Source: an uncultured Lachnospiraceae bacterium (lineage in GTDB: Bacteria; Bacillota; Clostridia; Lachnospirales; Lachnospiraceae). Taken from it: a stretch of 64,000 nt of DNA. The position numbers and the translations under genes are program-made. The DNA is taken from positions 1-64,000 of the forward strand of contig CAUAFT010000008.1 of NCBI GenBank assembly GCA_958428365.1, read 5' to 3'. The notes beneath the pieces are model-generated. The model did not search any database and was not told the DNA's origin. It was given only the letters and a program-made list of their open reading frames with translations. Below are positions 44,050 through 53,904 of the stretch, piece by piece. How positions within the stretch are numbered: position 1 is the stretch's first letter; each line of letters starts with the position of its first letter.

Positions 44050-45444
44050 TCAGGCTTCCCTTAAAAATACCACATAGCCGCGGAAGGCTTCGTAGAGATC
44101 CACCTTACTGATGATCTCCCAAGGCGCATGCATGTTCAGAACTGCCACCCCGCTGTCGATCACCTGCATTCCATAGTTTGCCAGGATATAGGCGATGGTT
44201 CCGCCGCCTCCCTGATCCACTTTTCCCAGCTCCGATGTCTGGAAGGCTACTTCATTCTTATCCAGGATGTCTCTCAGATGCGCCATATATTCCGCATTGG
44301 CGTCATTGGAACCGGATTTTCCCCTGGAACCCGTATATTTGTTAAATACCAGACCGTTGCCAAAGAAAGCTGCGTTTTTCTTCTCCGATACGGACGGATA
44401 ATTCGGATCAAAGGCAGCGCTGACGTCGGAGGAGAGTACTTTGGAACTGCACAGCGCCCGGCGAAGAGCCAGCTCGGAATACTGACCGCAAAGCTCCATC
44501 ACCTCTGCCACGGCATTTTCAAAAAAGCGTGACTGCATTCCGGTAGCTCCCACGCTTCCGATCTCCTCTTTGTCCACTAAAAGGCAGACGCTGGTTACAT
44601 CCGGGGTATCCATCTCTAACATTGCCATAAAGGACGGGTAAGCGCAGACACGGTCGTCATGTCCATATCCCATAACCATGGAACGGTCGAATCCATAATC
44701 TCTCGCTTCCCCTGCCGGAACCGCCTCGATCTCCGCAGATAAAAAGTCCTCTTCCTCCATGCCGTACTCTTTTAAGAGAATGTCTAAGACATTTGCCTTC
44801 ACGGCTTCCTTCACCTTTTCCTTATCATCCTCAGGCGCCGGAATGCTGGCAATAAGGATATCCAGATTCTCTCCTTCAATGACCTTCGCGGCCTTTTTCT
44901 CCAGCTGTTCGGACGCAAGATGGATCAGAAGATCACTGACGCCGAATACCGGATCCTCCGGTTTGTCTCCCACGCTGATCTTCACCACGCTGCCGTCTTT
45001 TTTTGCAATGACTCCGTGCAATGCCAGAGGAAGCGTTACCCACTGGTATTTCTTCACGCCGCCGTAGTAGTGGGTATCCAGCATGGCAAGCTCCGTATCC
45101 TCGTAGAGGGGAACCTGTTTCAGATCCAGTCTTGGGGAGTCAATGTGGGCCCCCAAAATATTCATGCCCTTTTCCATCGGCTCTTTTCCGATCACAAACA
45201 TGGCGATGGACTTGCCCATCTGATTCACATAGACCTTATCTCCCGGCTTTAAGCTCTTCTTTCCGGCAATCGCCTCCTCTAACGGCTGGTAACCGGCAGC
45301 CTTCGCCTTCTCCTCAAAAAAGGAAGTACATTCTCTCTCTGTCTTACACTGAGACAGAAATCTGCGATATCCTTCCGCAAACTCAAAGACCTCGTTTCTC
45401 TTTTCTCCCTCCGGATATTTTTTCCATGCATTTACTCTTTCCAT
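44050..45444 (-). CDS. M18 family aminopeptidase
   Basis: A 464-residue zinc aminopeptidase. Metal and catalytic motifs are GAHIDSPRLDLKQ, VDKEEIGSVGATGMQS and MGYGHDDRVCAYPS, with a late NMHAPWE. The enzyme trims N-terminal residues, often acidic, in the cytoplasm. I start it at 45444, with GAGG 7 bases upstream; the frame opens 12 codons earlier. It is inserted between hprK and murB. Confidence 0.92.
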   Translation of the reverse strand: MERVNAWKKYPEGEKRNEVFEFAEGYRRFLSQCKTERECTSFFEEKAKAAGYQPLEEAIAGKKSLKPGDKVYVNQMGKSIAMFVIGKEPMEKGMNILGAHIDSPRLDLKQVPLYEDTELAMLDTHYYGGVKKYQWVTLPLALHGVIAKKDGSVVKISVGDKPEDPVFGVSDLLIHLASEQLEKKAAKVIEGENLDILIASIPAPEDDKEKVKEAVKANVLDILLKEYGMEEEDFLSAEIEAVPAGEARDYGFDRSMVMGYGHDDRVCAYPSFMAMLEMDTPDVTSVCLLVDKEEIGSVGATGMQSRFFENAVAEVMELCGQYSELALRRALCSSKVLSSDVSAAFDPNYPSVSEKKNAAFFGNGLVFNKYTGSRGKSGSNDANAEYMAHLRDILDKNEVAFQTSELGKVDQGGGGTIAYILANYGMQVIDSGVAVLNMHAPWEIISKVDLYEAFRGYVVFLREA

Positions 45445-45466
45445 TTTATTACCTCTTTTACTTTCT

Positions 45467-46414
45467 TTATTCCTCATCATCTTTTTTGTTCAGGTTCTCC
45501 TGAACGCGGCGGTATAATTCCTGCGCCGCATTATAGCCCATCTTCTTCTGTCTGTGGTTGACTGCCGCCGACTCGCAGATCACTGCCAGATTCCTTCCCG
45601 GACGGATCGGCAGGGAATGGCAGACTACCTTATTTCCAAGGATCTCCGTGTACTCCTCCTCCAGACCCAGGCGGTCGTACTCATTTTCCTTCTTCCAGTC
45701 TTCCAATTGTATCACCAGGTCGATACTCTGTTTTTCCTTCACCGCTTCCACACCAAATAAGGTCTTGACGTCCACGATGCCGATGCCCCGAAGCTCAATA
45801 AAATGTCTCGTGATATCCGGGGAGGTTCCCACCAGGGTATGCTCGTTGATCTTTCGGATCTCCACCACGTCGTCCGTCACAAGACGGTGTCCTCTTCGTA
45901 TCAGCTCTAACGCCGCTTCACTCTTTCCGATCCCGCTCTCTCCCGTGATCAGAAGTCCCTCGCCATAGACGTCCACCAGAACGCCGTGGATGGTTACGCA
46001 AGGGGCTAGCTCCTCGCTTAAGCAGAGGATCAGCTCCGCCATAAAACCGGAGGTCGTCCGGTTGGTTCCCAAAAGCGGCACGTCCTTTTCATTGGCGATC
46101 CGCAGAAAATCCTCGTCGGGCTGAAAATCACGGCTGAAGATGATGCAGGGGATCTCCCTCTCCAGCAGTTCATTATAGCTTTTGATGCGCTGCTCCTTTT
46201 CCATCTGCTTTAAAAAACTGTATTCCACCATACCGATGATCTGAACCCGGTTCGGCTCAAAATATTCAAAGTATCCGCTCAACTGCAATGCCGGGCGGTT
46301 GACATCCGACAGGGTGATCTTATGCTTTTTTAAATCCAGATCCTGTGTGAATATCTTTAAGTCCAGCAGCCTTGTCAGCTTTTCCACGCTGACGCTTTTC
46401 TGATTCGTATTCAT
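45467..46414 (-). CDS. hprK: HPr kinase/phosphorylase
   Basis: Phosphorylates HPr on serine 46 and thereby drives carbon catabolite control in Firmicutes. Residues 1-130 form the N-terminal domain. Walker A GESGIGKS is at 158-165, followed by ELIRRGHRLVTDD; ELRGIGIVDV and SLPIRPGRNLAVICE are near the C-terminus. The length is 315 residues from the ATG at 46414, with GGAGAGG just upstream; the upstream extension is not like the family. Confidence 0.95.
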   Translation of the reverse strand: MNTNQKSVSVEKLTRLLDLKIFTQDLDLKKHKITLSDVNRPALQLSGYFEYFEPNRVQIIGMVEYSFLKQMEKEQRIKSYNELLEREIPCIIFSRDFQPDEDFLRIANEKDVPLLGTNRTTSGFMAELILCLSEELAPCVTIHGVLVDVYGEGLLITGESGIGKSEAALELIRRGHRLVTDDVVEIRKINEHTLVGTSPDITRHFIELRGIGIVDVKTLFGVEAVKEKQSIDLVIQLEDWKKENEYDRLGLEEEYTEILGNKVVCHSLPIRPGRNLAVICESAAVNHRQKKMGYNAAQELYRRVQENLNKKDDEE

Positions 46415-46492
46415 AGACCTCTCCTTCCCTTCTCCGATCTTAAAACCTGCGCTTTCCCCCATCATACCATAGAAAAATAGCCGCTTCAACAA

Positions 46493-48346
46493 TTAGGGAT
46501 GGAAAAAATTGTACACAGACTCCGCGCTTCTTTTATCCATGCTCTCCACAGCGGCAAGCTCCTCCGCGGAAGCCTTTTTGATTTCTTCAATGGAGTCGTA
46601 TTTTTTCATCAGCGCCTTCCTTCTGGCGGCTCCGATCCCCGGAATGTCGTCTAAGACAGAATGCACCTGGGTCTTACTCCGAAGGGAGCGGTGGTATTCA
46701 ATGGCAAAGCGGTGCGCTTCGTCCTGGATCCTGGTAATCAGCTTAAAGCCCTCGCTGTCCCGTTCAATGGGAATCTCCTCATTTTCAAAATAAAGGCCTC
46801 TGGTTCTGTGGTGGTCATCCTTCACCATGCCGCAGACCGGAATGTTCAGATGAAGCTCTTCTAATACTGCCAGGGCAATGTTGACCTGTCCCTTTCCTCC
46901 GTCCATCATCAGAAGATCCGGAAACCGATTGAACTTTCCGATCTCGCTGTCTCTTCCCACCAGCTCTTCCCGCTCCTTCAGACCGTGCAAAAATCTTCGG
47001 GTCAATACCTCGCGCATGGAGGCATAGTCGTCCGGTCCCGTGACGTTCTTCAACTTGAATTTCCGGTAATCGCTGCGCTTCGGCTTGCCTCCCTCGTAGA
47101 CGATCATGGAGCCTACGGTCTCGAATCCGCTGATATTGGAGATATCGAATGCCTCCACCCGGCGGATCCTCTCAAGTCCCAGAAGCCCTGCGATCTCCTT
47201 CATCGCCCCGATGGTCCTTCCCTCTTCCCGCTTGATGCGCTCCCTGTCCTGATTCAATACCAGCTCTGCATTCTTCTTCGCCAGCTCCACCAGACGCTCC
47301 TTCGTTCCCTTTTTCGGGATACGGATATAGACTTTCTGACCCTTGCGTTTGGTCAGCCACTGGGAGATGATCTCCGATTCCTCGATCTCCTCCTGTAACA
47401 TGATCTCCTTTGGAATATAAGGGGTTCCGGCATAAAACTGTTTGACAAAGGAGGTGAGGATCCCTCCCTCCTCTTCCCCCTCCGCGATCCGAAGATAGAA
47501 ATGATCCCTTCCAATGAGCTTTCCGCCCCGGATGAAAAAGACCTGCACCACAGCGTCCCGCTCATCTTTCGCCATGGCGATGATATCCTTATCCTCTCCG
47601 TCCATGTTGGTGATCTTCTGCTTCTGAGCCACCGCCCGGACGCTGCTCAAAAGCTCCCGGTATTCAATGGCTTTCTCAAAGTTCATCTCAGCCGATGCCT
47701 GCTGCATCTTCTCCTCCAGCTCCGCTAAGATCTCCTTATAATTTCCATTTAAAAAATCCAGTACCTTCCTTATATTCTGTGCGTATTCCTCCCTGGATAT
47801 GTATCCCTGGCAGGGCGCCTGGCACTGGTGGATATGATAGTTCAGGCAGGGTCTTTCCTTTCCGATGTCCTTCGGCAGCTTCCGGTTGCAGGTACGGATC
47901 TGATAAAGCTTATGTAAAAGCTCAATGGTGTCCTTGACTGCCGTGGCGCTGGTATAGGGTCCAAAATACCGGGACTTGTCTTTCTTCATCTGACGGCAAA
48001 AAAGGACCCTGGGAAATTCCTCTCCCAGCGTCACTCTGATATACGGATAAGTCTTGTCATCCCGGAGCATCGTGTTATATTTGGGACGATGCTCCTTGAT
48101 TAAATTACATTCTAAGATCAGGGCTTCCAGTTCCGAGTCCGTAATGATGTACTCAAATCGTGCGATCTGCTGTACCATGCGGTCCTTTTTGATCCCCTCG
48201 TTATGGCTCGGACGGAAGTACTGTCTGACACGATTTTTCAGCTTGACTGCCTTTCCCACATAGATAATGGCATCGTTCTTATCGTGCATGATATAGACTC
48301 CCGGTTTATCCGGCAGTTTTTTTAACTCTTCCTCGAAATCAAACAT
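46493..48346 (-). CDS. uvrC: UvrABC excinuclease subunit C
   Basis: A 617-residue nuclease that makes the two cuts in nucleotide excision repair. The GIY-YIG domain ([19 protein letters not shown]) is at the start. A cysteine cluster ([13 protein letters not shown]) and a UVR motif follow, then the RNase H-like domain ([15 protein letters not shown]) and the helix-hairpin-helix ([14 protein letters not shown]). It follows ftsH by 3 bases. No LexA-like box was seen upstream. Confidence 0.96.
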   Translation of the reverse strand: MFDFEEELKKLPDKPGVYIMHDKNDAIIYVGKAVKLKNRVRQYFRPSHNEGIKKDRMVQQIARFEYIITDSELEALILECNLIKEHRPKYNTMLRDDKTYPYIRVTLGEEFPRVLFCRQMKKDKSRYFGPYTSATAVKDTIELLHKLYQIRTCNRKLPKDIGKERPCLNYHIHQCQAPCQGYISREEYAQNIRKVLDFLNGNYKEILAELEEKMQQASAEMNFEKAIEYRELLSSVRAVAQKQKITNMDGEDKDIIAMAKDERDAVVQVFFIRGGKLIGRDHFYLRIAEGEEEGGILTSFVKQFYAGTPYIPKEIMLQEEIEESEIISQWLTKRKGQKVYIRIPKKGTKERLVELAKKNAELVLNQDRERIKREEGRTIGAMKEIAGLLGLERIRRVEAFDISNISGFETVGSMIVYEGGKPKRSDYRKFKLKNVTGPDDYASMREVLTRRFLHGLKEREELVGRDSEIGKFNRFPDLLMMDGGKGQVNIALAVLEELHLNIPVCGMVKDDHHRTRGLYFENEEIPIERDSEGFKLITRIQDEAHRFAIEYHRSLRSKTQVHSVLDDIPGIGAARRKALMKKYDSIEEIKKASAEELAAVESMDKRSAESVYNFFHP

Positions 48347-48349
48347 AGC

Positions 48350-50368
48350 TTATTCCTCAGAATCCGTGCTCTCCGGTTCCTGCGATCGTTCTGCCGCCTC
48401 TTTTTCCGGCGTCATCTTCGTATCGTCATCTACCTGGATATCCACAACCGGACTTTCCTCCGGTGCTTTTTTTGCATCTTCTTCCTCCGGTTCCGGGATT
48501 CCCTTTAACTCACGGTAAATTCTCATAAATTCCTTACCGGTGATATTCTCATTCTCATACAGATGCTCCGCAATCTTATCCAGGATGTCACGGTTTTCTT
48601 CCAGCAGACTCTTTGCCTTCTCATAGCTGTCCTTCAACATCTTCATGACTTCCCTGTCGATCTGCGCCGCCGTCTCTTCGCCGCAGTTGAGTCTCGCCTC
48701 ACCTCCCAGATACTGATTATCCACAGTGGCAAGTCCCATCAACCCGAACTTCTCTGACATACCATACTGTACCACCATGGCACGGGCGATCCTGGTTGCC
48801 TGCTCGATGTCGTTTGCGGCTCCGGTGGTCACGGAGTGGAATACTACTTCCTCTGCTGCCCGTCCCGCCATGAAGGTGACAAGCTCTGCTTCCAGCTCCT
48901 CCTTGGTCTGTAAGAACTTCTCCTCCTCCGGCACCTGCATTACATAACCCAGGGCTCCGTGGGTACGGGGTACGATGGTGATCTTCTGTACCGGCTCGGT
49001 GTTCTTCTGTAACGCCGTCACCAGAGCATGTCCCACCTCGTGGTAAGCCACGATCTTCTTTTCCTTCGGTCCCATGATGCGGTCTTTTTTCTCTTTTCCC
49101 GCAATGACCACCTCCACGGACTCAAACAGATCCGCCTGGCTGACATATTTTCTACCGTTCTTGACAGCGTTGATCGCCGCCTCGTTGATCATATTGGCAA
49201 GGTCGGAACCAACGGCTCCCGAAGTTGCCAAGGCAATGGCTTTTAAATCCACCGTCTCATCCATCAGCACATCCTTGGCATGGACCTGTAAGATCGCTTC
49301 CCTTCCCTTCAGATCCGGCTTGTCCACAATAATTCTTCTGTCAAAACGTCCCGGACGCAGCAACGCCTTATCCAACACCTCCGGACGGTTGGTAGCCGCT
49401 AAGATCAGCAGTCCCTTGGAAGCGTCAAAACCATCCATCTCGGATAAGAGCTGGTTTAGTGTCTGCTCCCTCTCGTCGTTGCCGCCATAGCGGGCGTCTC
49501 TGCTTTTTCCAATGGCGTCGATCTCGTCAATAAAGATAATACAAGGTGCCTGTTTCTGCGCTTCCTTGAACAGATCCCGAACTCTGGAAGCTCCCACTCC
49601 CACGAACATTTCCACAAAGCTGGAACCTGCCAGTGAGAAGAACGGCACGTTCGCCTCTCCTGCCACAGCCTTCGCCAGCAGGGTCTTACCGGTACCCGGA
49701 GGTCCCACCAGCAAAGCTCCCTTAGGCAGCTTGGCTCCGATCTCCGTATACTTCTTCGGATTGTGCAAAAAGTCCACGACTTCCTGTAAGGACTCCTTCG
49801 CCTCATCCTCTCCCGCCACATCCTTGAAGGTGACTCCGGTCTTTCTCTCCACATAGACCTTGGCGTTGCTCTTGCCTACGCCCATGACTCCACCGCCTCC
49901 CATACGGCGCATCAAAAATCCCAGAAGCACCCAGACCAGCACCAGCGGAATGACAAAACTTAAGATATTATAGATCCAAGTGGAAGTATTGTCCGGGATG
50001 GTACCGGAAACGTCCACATCATGTTCCTCCAGCGTCTTCAACAGATCAGGGTCTTCTATCACTCCTGTATAATAAGTCATCTTGACGGCATTCTTCTTAT
50101 CTTCCTCCGTCTTTGGTGTGATGGTGATCTGAGAAGAACTGATCTTCACACTCTCCACCTCGTCCTTTTCCACCATCTCCAGAAATTCCGAGTAGGTGAT
50201 CTCCTTGCTGGACATCTGATCCATCTTGCTGTTCATATAGCTCATAACAAACAACATGACCAGTGAGATCAGGAGAAAGGCGAGAAACATCTGACTGTTT
50301 TTATTATTCTTGTTGTCCCCGTTATTATTATTGTTGTTATTGTTTCCATTCATCTGATTGTTATCCAT
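48350..50368 (-). CDS. ftsH: ATP-dependent zinc metalloprotease FtsH
   Basis: A membrane AAA protease of about 672 residues that degrades unfolded and regulatory membrane proteins. It has an asparagine-rich start, two membrane helices (about 26-45 and 135-157), the AAA motor with [13 protein letters not shown] and [11 protein letters not shown], and zinc motif HEVGH near residue 440. The tail is acidic. I start it at 50368, with GGAGG 5 bases upstream. The N-terminus contains a run of eight Asn encoded by AAT/AAC triplets. Confidence 0.96.
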   Translation of the reverse strand: MDNNQMNGNNNNNNNNGDNKNNKNSQMFLAFLLISLVMLFVMSYMNSKMDQMSSKEITYSEFLEMVEKDEVESVKISSSQITITPKTEEDKKNAVKMTYYTGVIEDPDLLKTLEEHDVDVSGTIPDNTSTWIYNILSFVIPLVLVWVLLGFLMRRMGGGGVMGVGKSNAKVYVERKTGVTFKDVAGEDEAKESLQEVVDFLHNPKKYTEIGAKLPKGALLVGPPGTGKTLLAKAVAGEANVPFFSLAGSSFVEMFVGVGASRVRDLFKEAQKQAPCIIFIDEIDAIGKSRDARYGGNDEREQTLNQLLSEMDGFDASKGLLILAATNRPEVLDKALLRPGRFDRRIIVDKPDLKGREAILQVHAKDVLMDETVDLKAIALATSGAVGSDLANMINEAAINAVKNGRKYVSQADLFESVEVVIAGKEKKDRIMGPKEKKIVAYHEVGHALVTALQKNTEPVQKITIVPRTHGALGYVMQVPEEEKFLQTKEELEAELVTFMAGRAAEEVVFHSVTTGAANDIEQATRIARAMVVQYGMSEKFGLMGLATVDNQYLGGEARLNCGEETAAQIDREVMKMLKDSYEKAKSLLEENRDILDKIAEHLYENENITGKEFMRIYRELKGIPEPEEEDAKKAPEESPVVDIQVDDDTKMTPEKEAAERSQEPESTDSEE

Positions 50369-50536
50369 ACTTTCCTCCATGCTGCATCATACTACCGCAG
50401 TATCTTTTTTATTATATGTTTCTTTCCCGGTAAAATCAATACGAATCTCGTGAAGTTTTCCTGTCCTTTCTAAAGTTTTTCTAAACTTTTTTCAATTCTT
50501 TTTTAGAAACCTGTGGATTTCTTTTTTCTCTAGTTG

Positions 50537-50542
50537 TATAAT
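50537..50542 (+). promoter_or_regulatory. Probable -10 element of pyrG
   Basis: An exact TATAAT lies 58 bases before the pyrG ATG; the -35 match is poor. The early transcript lacks the GGGC run used for reiterative-transcription control of pyrG in Bacillus. Confidence 0.5.
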
Positions 50543-50600
50543 ATATGAGTTATTTTAAATTTCATGAAAATTCACATATAATTTTAAGGAGGAAACACCC

Positions 50601-52208
50601 ATGCCTGTAAAATATGTCTTTGTTACCGGAGGAGTCGTTTCGGGACTTGGTAAGGGCATCACCGCTGCATCCCTGGGACGTCTGTTAAAAGCCAGAGGTT
50701 TCAAGGTGACCATGCAGAAATTCGATCCATATATCAACATCGATCCGGGAACCATGAATCCGATCCAGCACGGCGAAGTCTTCGTGACGGACGACGGTGC
50801 GGAAACAGATCTGGACCTGGGTCACTATGAACGTTTTATTGATGAAAGCCTGAGTAAAAATTCCAACGTCACCACCGGAAAAGTCTACTGGTCCGTTCTT
50901 CAAAAGGAACGCCGCGGAGACTTCGGCGGAGGTACGGTTCAGGTCATTCCTCACATCACCAATGAGATCAAGAGCCGGTTCTACCGCAACTTCACCTCCG
51001 AGGATACCCATATCGCCATCATTGAGGTGGGCGGAACCGTGGGCGATATCGAGAGCCAGCCATTCTTAGAGTCCATCCGTCAGTTCCAGCACGAGGTGGG
51101 ACGGGAAAACGCCATGCTAATCCACGTTACGCTGATCCCTTACATCAAAGCCTCCGGCGAGTTAAAGACCAAGCCGACCCAGGCCAGCGTTAAAGAGTTA
51201 CAGGGAATGGGAATCCAGCCGGACATCATTGTCTGCCGTTCTGAGCAGGAACTGGAACAGGGCTTAAAAGATAAGATCGCCCTCTTCTGTAATGTGCCAA
51301 ACAACCATGTACTGCAGAATCTGGACGTGGAATATTTATATGAAGCCCCTCTCGCCATGGAGGAGGAGCATTTAGCCCAGGTGACCTGCGAGTGTCTGAA
51401 CCTGGACTGCCCGACGCCGGATCTGTCAGACTGGAAGGAAATGGTCAATTCCCTGCGTCATCCGGAAAAAGAGGTGGAGATCGCCTTAGTTGGAAAATAC
51501 ATCCAGCTCCACGACGCTTACATCTCTGTGGTGGAAGCCTTAAAACACGGCGGTATCGCGGAGCGCGCCACGGTAAATATCAAGTGGGTGGATTCTGAGG
51601 AACTAAATGAGGACAATGTGGACAAGATTCTGGGCAGCGTCCAGGGTATCCTGGTTCCGGGAGGATTCGGAAGCCGCGGTATTGAAGGAAAGATCCTGGC
51701 GGCGCAGTATGCCCGCGAGAACAAGATCCCATATCTGGGACTCTGTCTTGGAATGCAGGTCGCCATCATTGAGTTTGCCCGCCATGTCTGCGGCTTCCAC
51801 GATGCCCACAGTATCGAGCTGGATCCGAACACCACCCATCCGGTCATCGCCTTAATGCCGGATCAGGACGGTGTGGAGGACATCGGAGGAACCTTAAGAC
51901 TCGGCTCCTATCCCTGCGATCTGGACAAGGATTCCAAAACCCGCGCCCTCTACGGAGAGGATACGATCCACGAGAGACACCGTCACCGCTACGAGGTCAA
52001 CAACGACTACCGGAATGCTTTGACCGAAAACGGTCTGAAGTTATGCGGTCTCTCCCCGGACGGCAGGATCGTTGAGATGATCGAGATCCCGGATCATCCA
52101 TGGTTCATTGCCACCCAGGCGCACCCGGAATTTAAATCCAGACCGAACAGACCTCACCCGCTGTTCAAGGGTTTTGTGGAAGCTGCCTGCAAATGCGAGC
52201 GCTCCTGA
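50601..52208 (+). CDS. pyrG: CTP synthase
   Basis: Converts UTP to CTP using glutamine. The synthetase half starts with [16 protein letters not shown] and has [13 protein letters not shown]. The glutaminase half has [13 protein letters not shown], the nucleophile motif GLCLGMQ and the late [12 protein letters not shown]. The 535 residues are normal. AAGGAGG lies 8 bases before the ATG. It is divergent from ftsH. Confidence 0.97.
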   Translation: MPVKYVFVTGGVVSGLGKGITAASLGRLLKARGFKVTMQKFDPYINIDPGTMNPIQHGEVFVTDDGAETDLDLGHYERFIDESLSKNSNVTTGKVYWSVLQKERRGDFGGGTVQVIPHITNEIKSRFYRNFTSEDTHIAIIEVGGTVGDIESQPFLESIRQFQHEVGRENAMLIHVTLIPYIKASGELKTKPTQASVKELQGMGIQPDIIVCRSEQELEQGLKDKIALFCNVPNNHVLQNLDVEYLYEAPLAMEEEHLAQVTCECLNLDCPTPDLSDWKEMVNSLRHPEKEVEIALVGKYIQLHDAYISVVEALKHGGIAERATVNIKWVDSEELNEDNVDKILGSVQGILVPGGFGSRGIEGKILAAQYARENKIPYLGLCLGMQVAIIEFARHVCGFHDAHSIELDPNTTHPVIALMPDQDGVEDIGGTLRLGSYPCDLDKDSKTRALYGEDTIHERHRHRYEVNNDYRNALTENGLKLCGLSPDGRIVEMIEIPDHPWFIATQAHPEFKSRPNRPHPLFKGFVEAACKCERS

Positions 52209-52221
52209 TTATTCAAAAAAA

Positions 52222-52290
52222 GCGTTCGCTGAGGACATTCTCCGCTACGGCGGATCTCCTCAGCGACATAATTCCTGTAAAGGAAGAACG
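52222..52290. repeat. Structured intergenic repeat, copy B
   Basis: CGCTGAGGA pairs with TCCTCAGCG (52227-52265) and encloses TCCGCtacgGCGGA. It is followed by CGACATAATTCC and GCGTTC-like ends, in the same order as copy A at 29989-30055. It sits between the pyrG stop and the pyrG terminator. Confidence 0.65.
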
Positions 52291-52320
52291 CATCAGCCAT
52301 GATTTTGACTGATGCGTTCT
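52285..52320 (+). terminator. Terminator of pyrG
   Basis: AGAACGCATCAG and CTGATGCGTTCT form a perfect 12-bp stem with a 12-base loop, followed by TTCTTTTCTT. Confidence 0.88.
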
Positions 52321-52356
52321 TTCTTTTCTTACTCTCTCATTTCATAACAAATGCGG

Positions 52357-52764
52357 TTACTCATCCTTATCCAGGAAACGCATCCTGGTATCCTCTGTAC
52401 TTCCTCCCGCATATTCATATTTGGAACTCTCGGCAAGTCTCCGGCACTTTCTACATAAGGTTCCGAATGTGAGCGGCGTTCCGCATTTCTCACAGCGCAG
52501 TGACACCAACTCCTTCACTTCCGAATTTTCTTTATATTCAATTCGCCCTTCCTTGATCCAGTTCTTCACCATCTTCTGCGGTATGCCAAAATGCTCCGCC
52601 ACCTGATGCTCCGTCACATCGTTGCTGCGGATGTATTCTCTCACCGCATCAAACAGCTTGTGTTCCTCACAAGCCGGACAGTATTCACCTTCATATTCCG
52701 GAGGCAGCACTCTCGCACACATCTTACAATGCCGATAGGTTCCATTTAGATTTCCGCCCTTCAT
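52357..52764 (-). CDS. Zinc-ribbon/helix-turn-helix protein (YvyF-like)
   Basis: A 135-residue protein with CKMC...CPAC near the start and CEKC...CRKC near residues 92-108, two probable zinc-binding knuckles. Between them a helix-turn-helix-like segment reads VTEHQVAEHFGIPQKMVKNW. The architecture matches the YvyF family that accompanies flagellar operons in Bacillus (TIGR03826). No flagellar gene is near, so it may be a general regulator here. AGGAGG lies 11 bases before the ATG. Confidence 0.75.
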   Translation of the reverse strand: MKGGNLNGTYRHCKMCARVLPPEYEGEYCPACEEHKLFDAVREYIRSNDVTEHQVAEHFGIPQKMVKNWIKEGRIEYKENSEVKELVSLRCEKCGTPLTFGTLCRKCRRLAESSKYEYAGGSTEDTRMRFLDKDE

Positions 52765-52869
52765 ACTATCTTGAACCTCCTGCTTACTCTTTCCTCTATG
52801 TTATCTTTTCACTTATCCATTGTCAAGGTTCTACAAAAAAATGTTTTCCTTTTTGTGAATTAGTACATC

Positions 52870-52985
52870 TTGCAGATTCACGGCTTCAATGATATGATAA
52901 ACATAACTTCATAAAGCAAACCAGAGAGATACGAGCAAGGTAGATAAGATGCGAAAGCATTTTTATTTTCTTGCTCTTTTTTTCT
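52870..52985 (+). ncRNA. Candidate short RNA or attenuated leader upstream of glpP
   Basis: A promoter (TTGCAG, 17 bases, TATGAT at 52893-52898) is followed about 35 bases later by a long hairpin. The hairpin is 52933-52976, with 17 of 20 positions paired, a GAAA tetraloop, and then a run of seven T. The transcript would be about 75-80 bases and has no ribosome site or reading frame. It could be a small RNA or a terminated leader. Confidence 0.45.
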
Positions 52986-53158
52986 CTTGTTTTAGAAGTA
53001 ACATGAACCATTTCCAAATCATGCAGCCTGTAGCGCTTATTCCTAATATGAGGCAGAACACCCAACTGCCGGACTCATGAGGGGAGTATATTAAGAATAG
53101 ACTACGTTGCATAGAGCCTCTTCAGAGATGAACTCTTTGAAGAGGCTCTAAATAAAAC
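52986..53158. other. Intergenic region with a stable hairpin
   Basis: No gene is supported. At 53112-53150 TAGAGCCTCTTC pairs with GAAGAGGCTCTA around an inner AGAG/CTCT stem; it lacks a T run on either strand. A 25-codon frame at 53003 has no good ribosome site. Confidence 0.45.
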
Positions 53159-53187
53159 TTAACATTTCAGATTACATCATATATAAT
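53159..53187 (+). promoter_or_regulatory. Promoter of glpP
   Basis: TTAACA (53159-53164), a 17-base spacer and an exact TATAAT (53182-53187). Initiation is expected near 53193, inside or just before the hairpin at 53190. Confidence 0.8.
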
Positions 53188-53189
53188 GG

Positions 53190-53218
53190 AGATAAGCCGT
53201 GAGCTTATCTTTTTTATT
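53190..53218 (+). terminator. Terminator-like hairpin in the glpP 5' leader
   Basis: AGATAAGC and GCTTATCT pair around a five-base loop (CGTGA) and run into TTTTTTATT, 15 bases before the glpP start and directly before its GGAGG. GlpP proteins act on such leader terminators of glycerol genes, so this may be its own control site. Confidence 0.7.
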
Positions 53219-53233
53219 CCCGGAGGTGTACCT

Positions 53234-53800
53234 ATGCATTCTGAATTTATGGAAGCCCTGGAGGCTTCGCCGGTTATTGCAGCCATCAAAGATGATGATG
53301 GATTGAAAAAATGTCTGGAAAGCGACAGCGCCATCATTTTTATTTTGTACGGAGACATCTGCAATATTGGACAGATCGTGGAATCCATCAAGTCTGCCGG
53401 AAAAATCGCCATGGTACATGTAGACCTCATCCATGGGCTGAGTTCCAAGGAGATCGCCATTGACTTTATCCGCCAGTTCACAAAGGCGGATGGGATCATC
53501 ACCACGAAGGCCCCGCTCATCCGGCGCGCCAGAGAACTGGAGCTCTACACGATCCACCGTTTTTTTGTCATTGACTCCATGGCGTATGACAGCATCTCCA
53601 AATCCATGCGCACAGGCAGACCTGACTGTATTGAGATCCTTCCGGCGCTGATGCCGAAGGTCATTCAGAAAATCTGCAAGTCCTCACCGATCCCGGTAAT
53701 CACGGGTGGTATGGTCTCTGAAAAAGAGGACATCATGGCATTGCTGCAAGCAGGCGCCATCTCCGTGTCCTCCACGAATCAGGAAACCTGGTTTATCTGA
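53234..53800 (+). CDS. glpP: Glycerol-3-phosphate-responsive antiterminator
   Basis: A 188-residue TIM-barrel-like RNA-binding protein. Motifs include SPVIAAIKDDDGL near the start, VHVDLIHGLSSKEIAIDFI, DGIITTKAPLIRRARE, and PVITGGMVSEKEDIMALLQAG. In Bacillus it binds leader RNA when glycerol-3-phosphate is present and lets polymerase pass a terminator. I start it at 53234, with GGAGG 7 bases upstream. No glpF, glpK or glpD is in the window, so its main targets lie elsewhere. Confidence 0.92.
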   Translation: MHSEFMEALEASPVIAAIKDDDGLKKCLESDSAIIFILYGDICNIGQIVESIKSAGKIAMVHVDLIHGLSSKEIAIDFIRQFTKADGIITTKAPLIRRARELELYTIHRFFVIDSMAYDSISKSMRTGRPDCIEILPALMPKVIQKICKSSPIPVITGGMVSEKEDIMALLQAGAISVSSTNQETWFI

Positions 53801-53837
53801 TATAAGATGACGGGTGTGCAATCTTTTCTGCTCTGTA

Positions 53838-53846
53838 TGGTATAAT
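53838..53846 (+). promoter_or_regulatory. Extended -10 of the AraC-type regulator gene
   Basis: TGGTATAAT forms an exact -10 with TG extension 59 bases before the start codon. No clear -35 was seen. Confidence 0.55.
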
Positions 53847-53904
53847 GCTTTGAAGATTCGCTTTTTGCTATCCCGTCAAATACATACTGCAAGGATGGAT
53901 TGCT

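Noticed and set aside
50549..50600. Possible reiterative-transcription attenuator before pyrG
   Set aside because: The early transcribed sequence has no GGGC run and no terminator hairpin.
53003..53080. 25-codon plus-strand frame upstream of glpP
   Set aside because: Weak ribosome site and no similarity I recognise; the region is better explained by hairpins.
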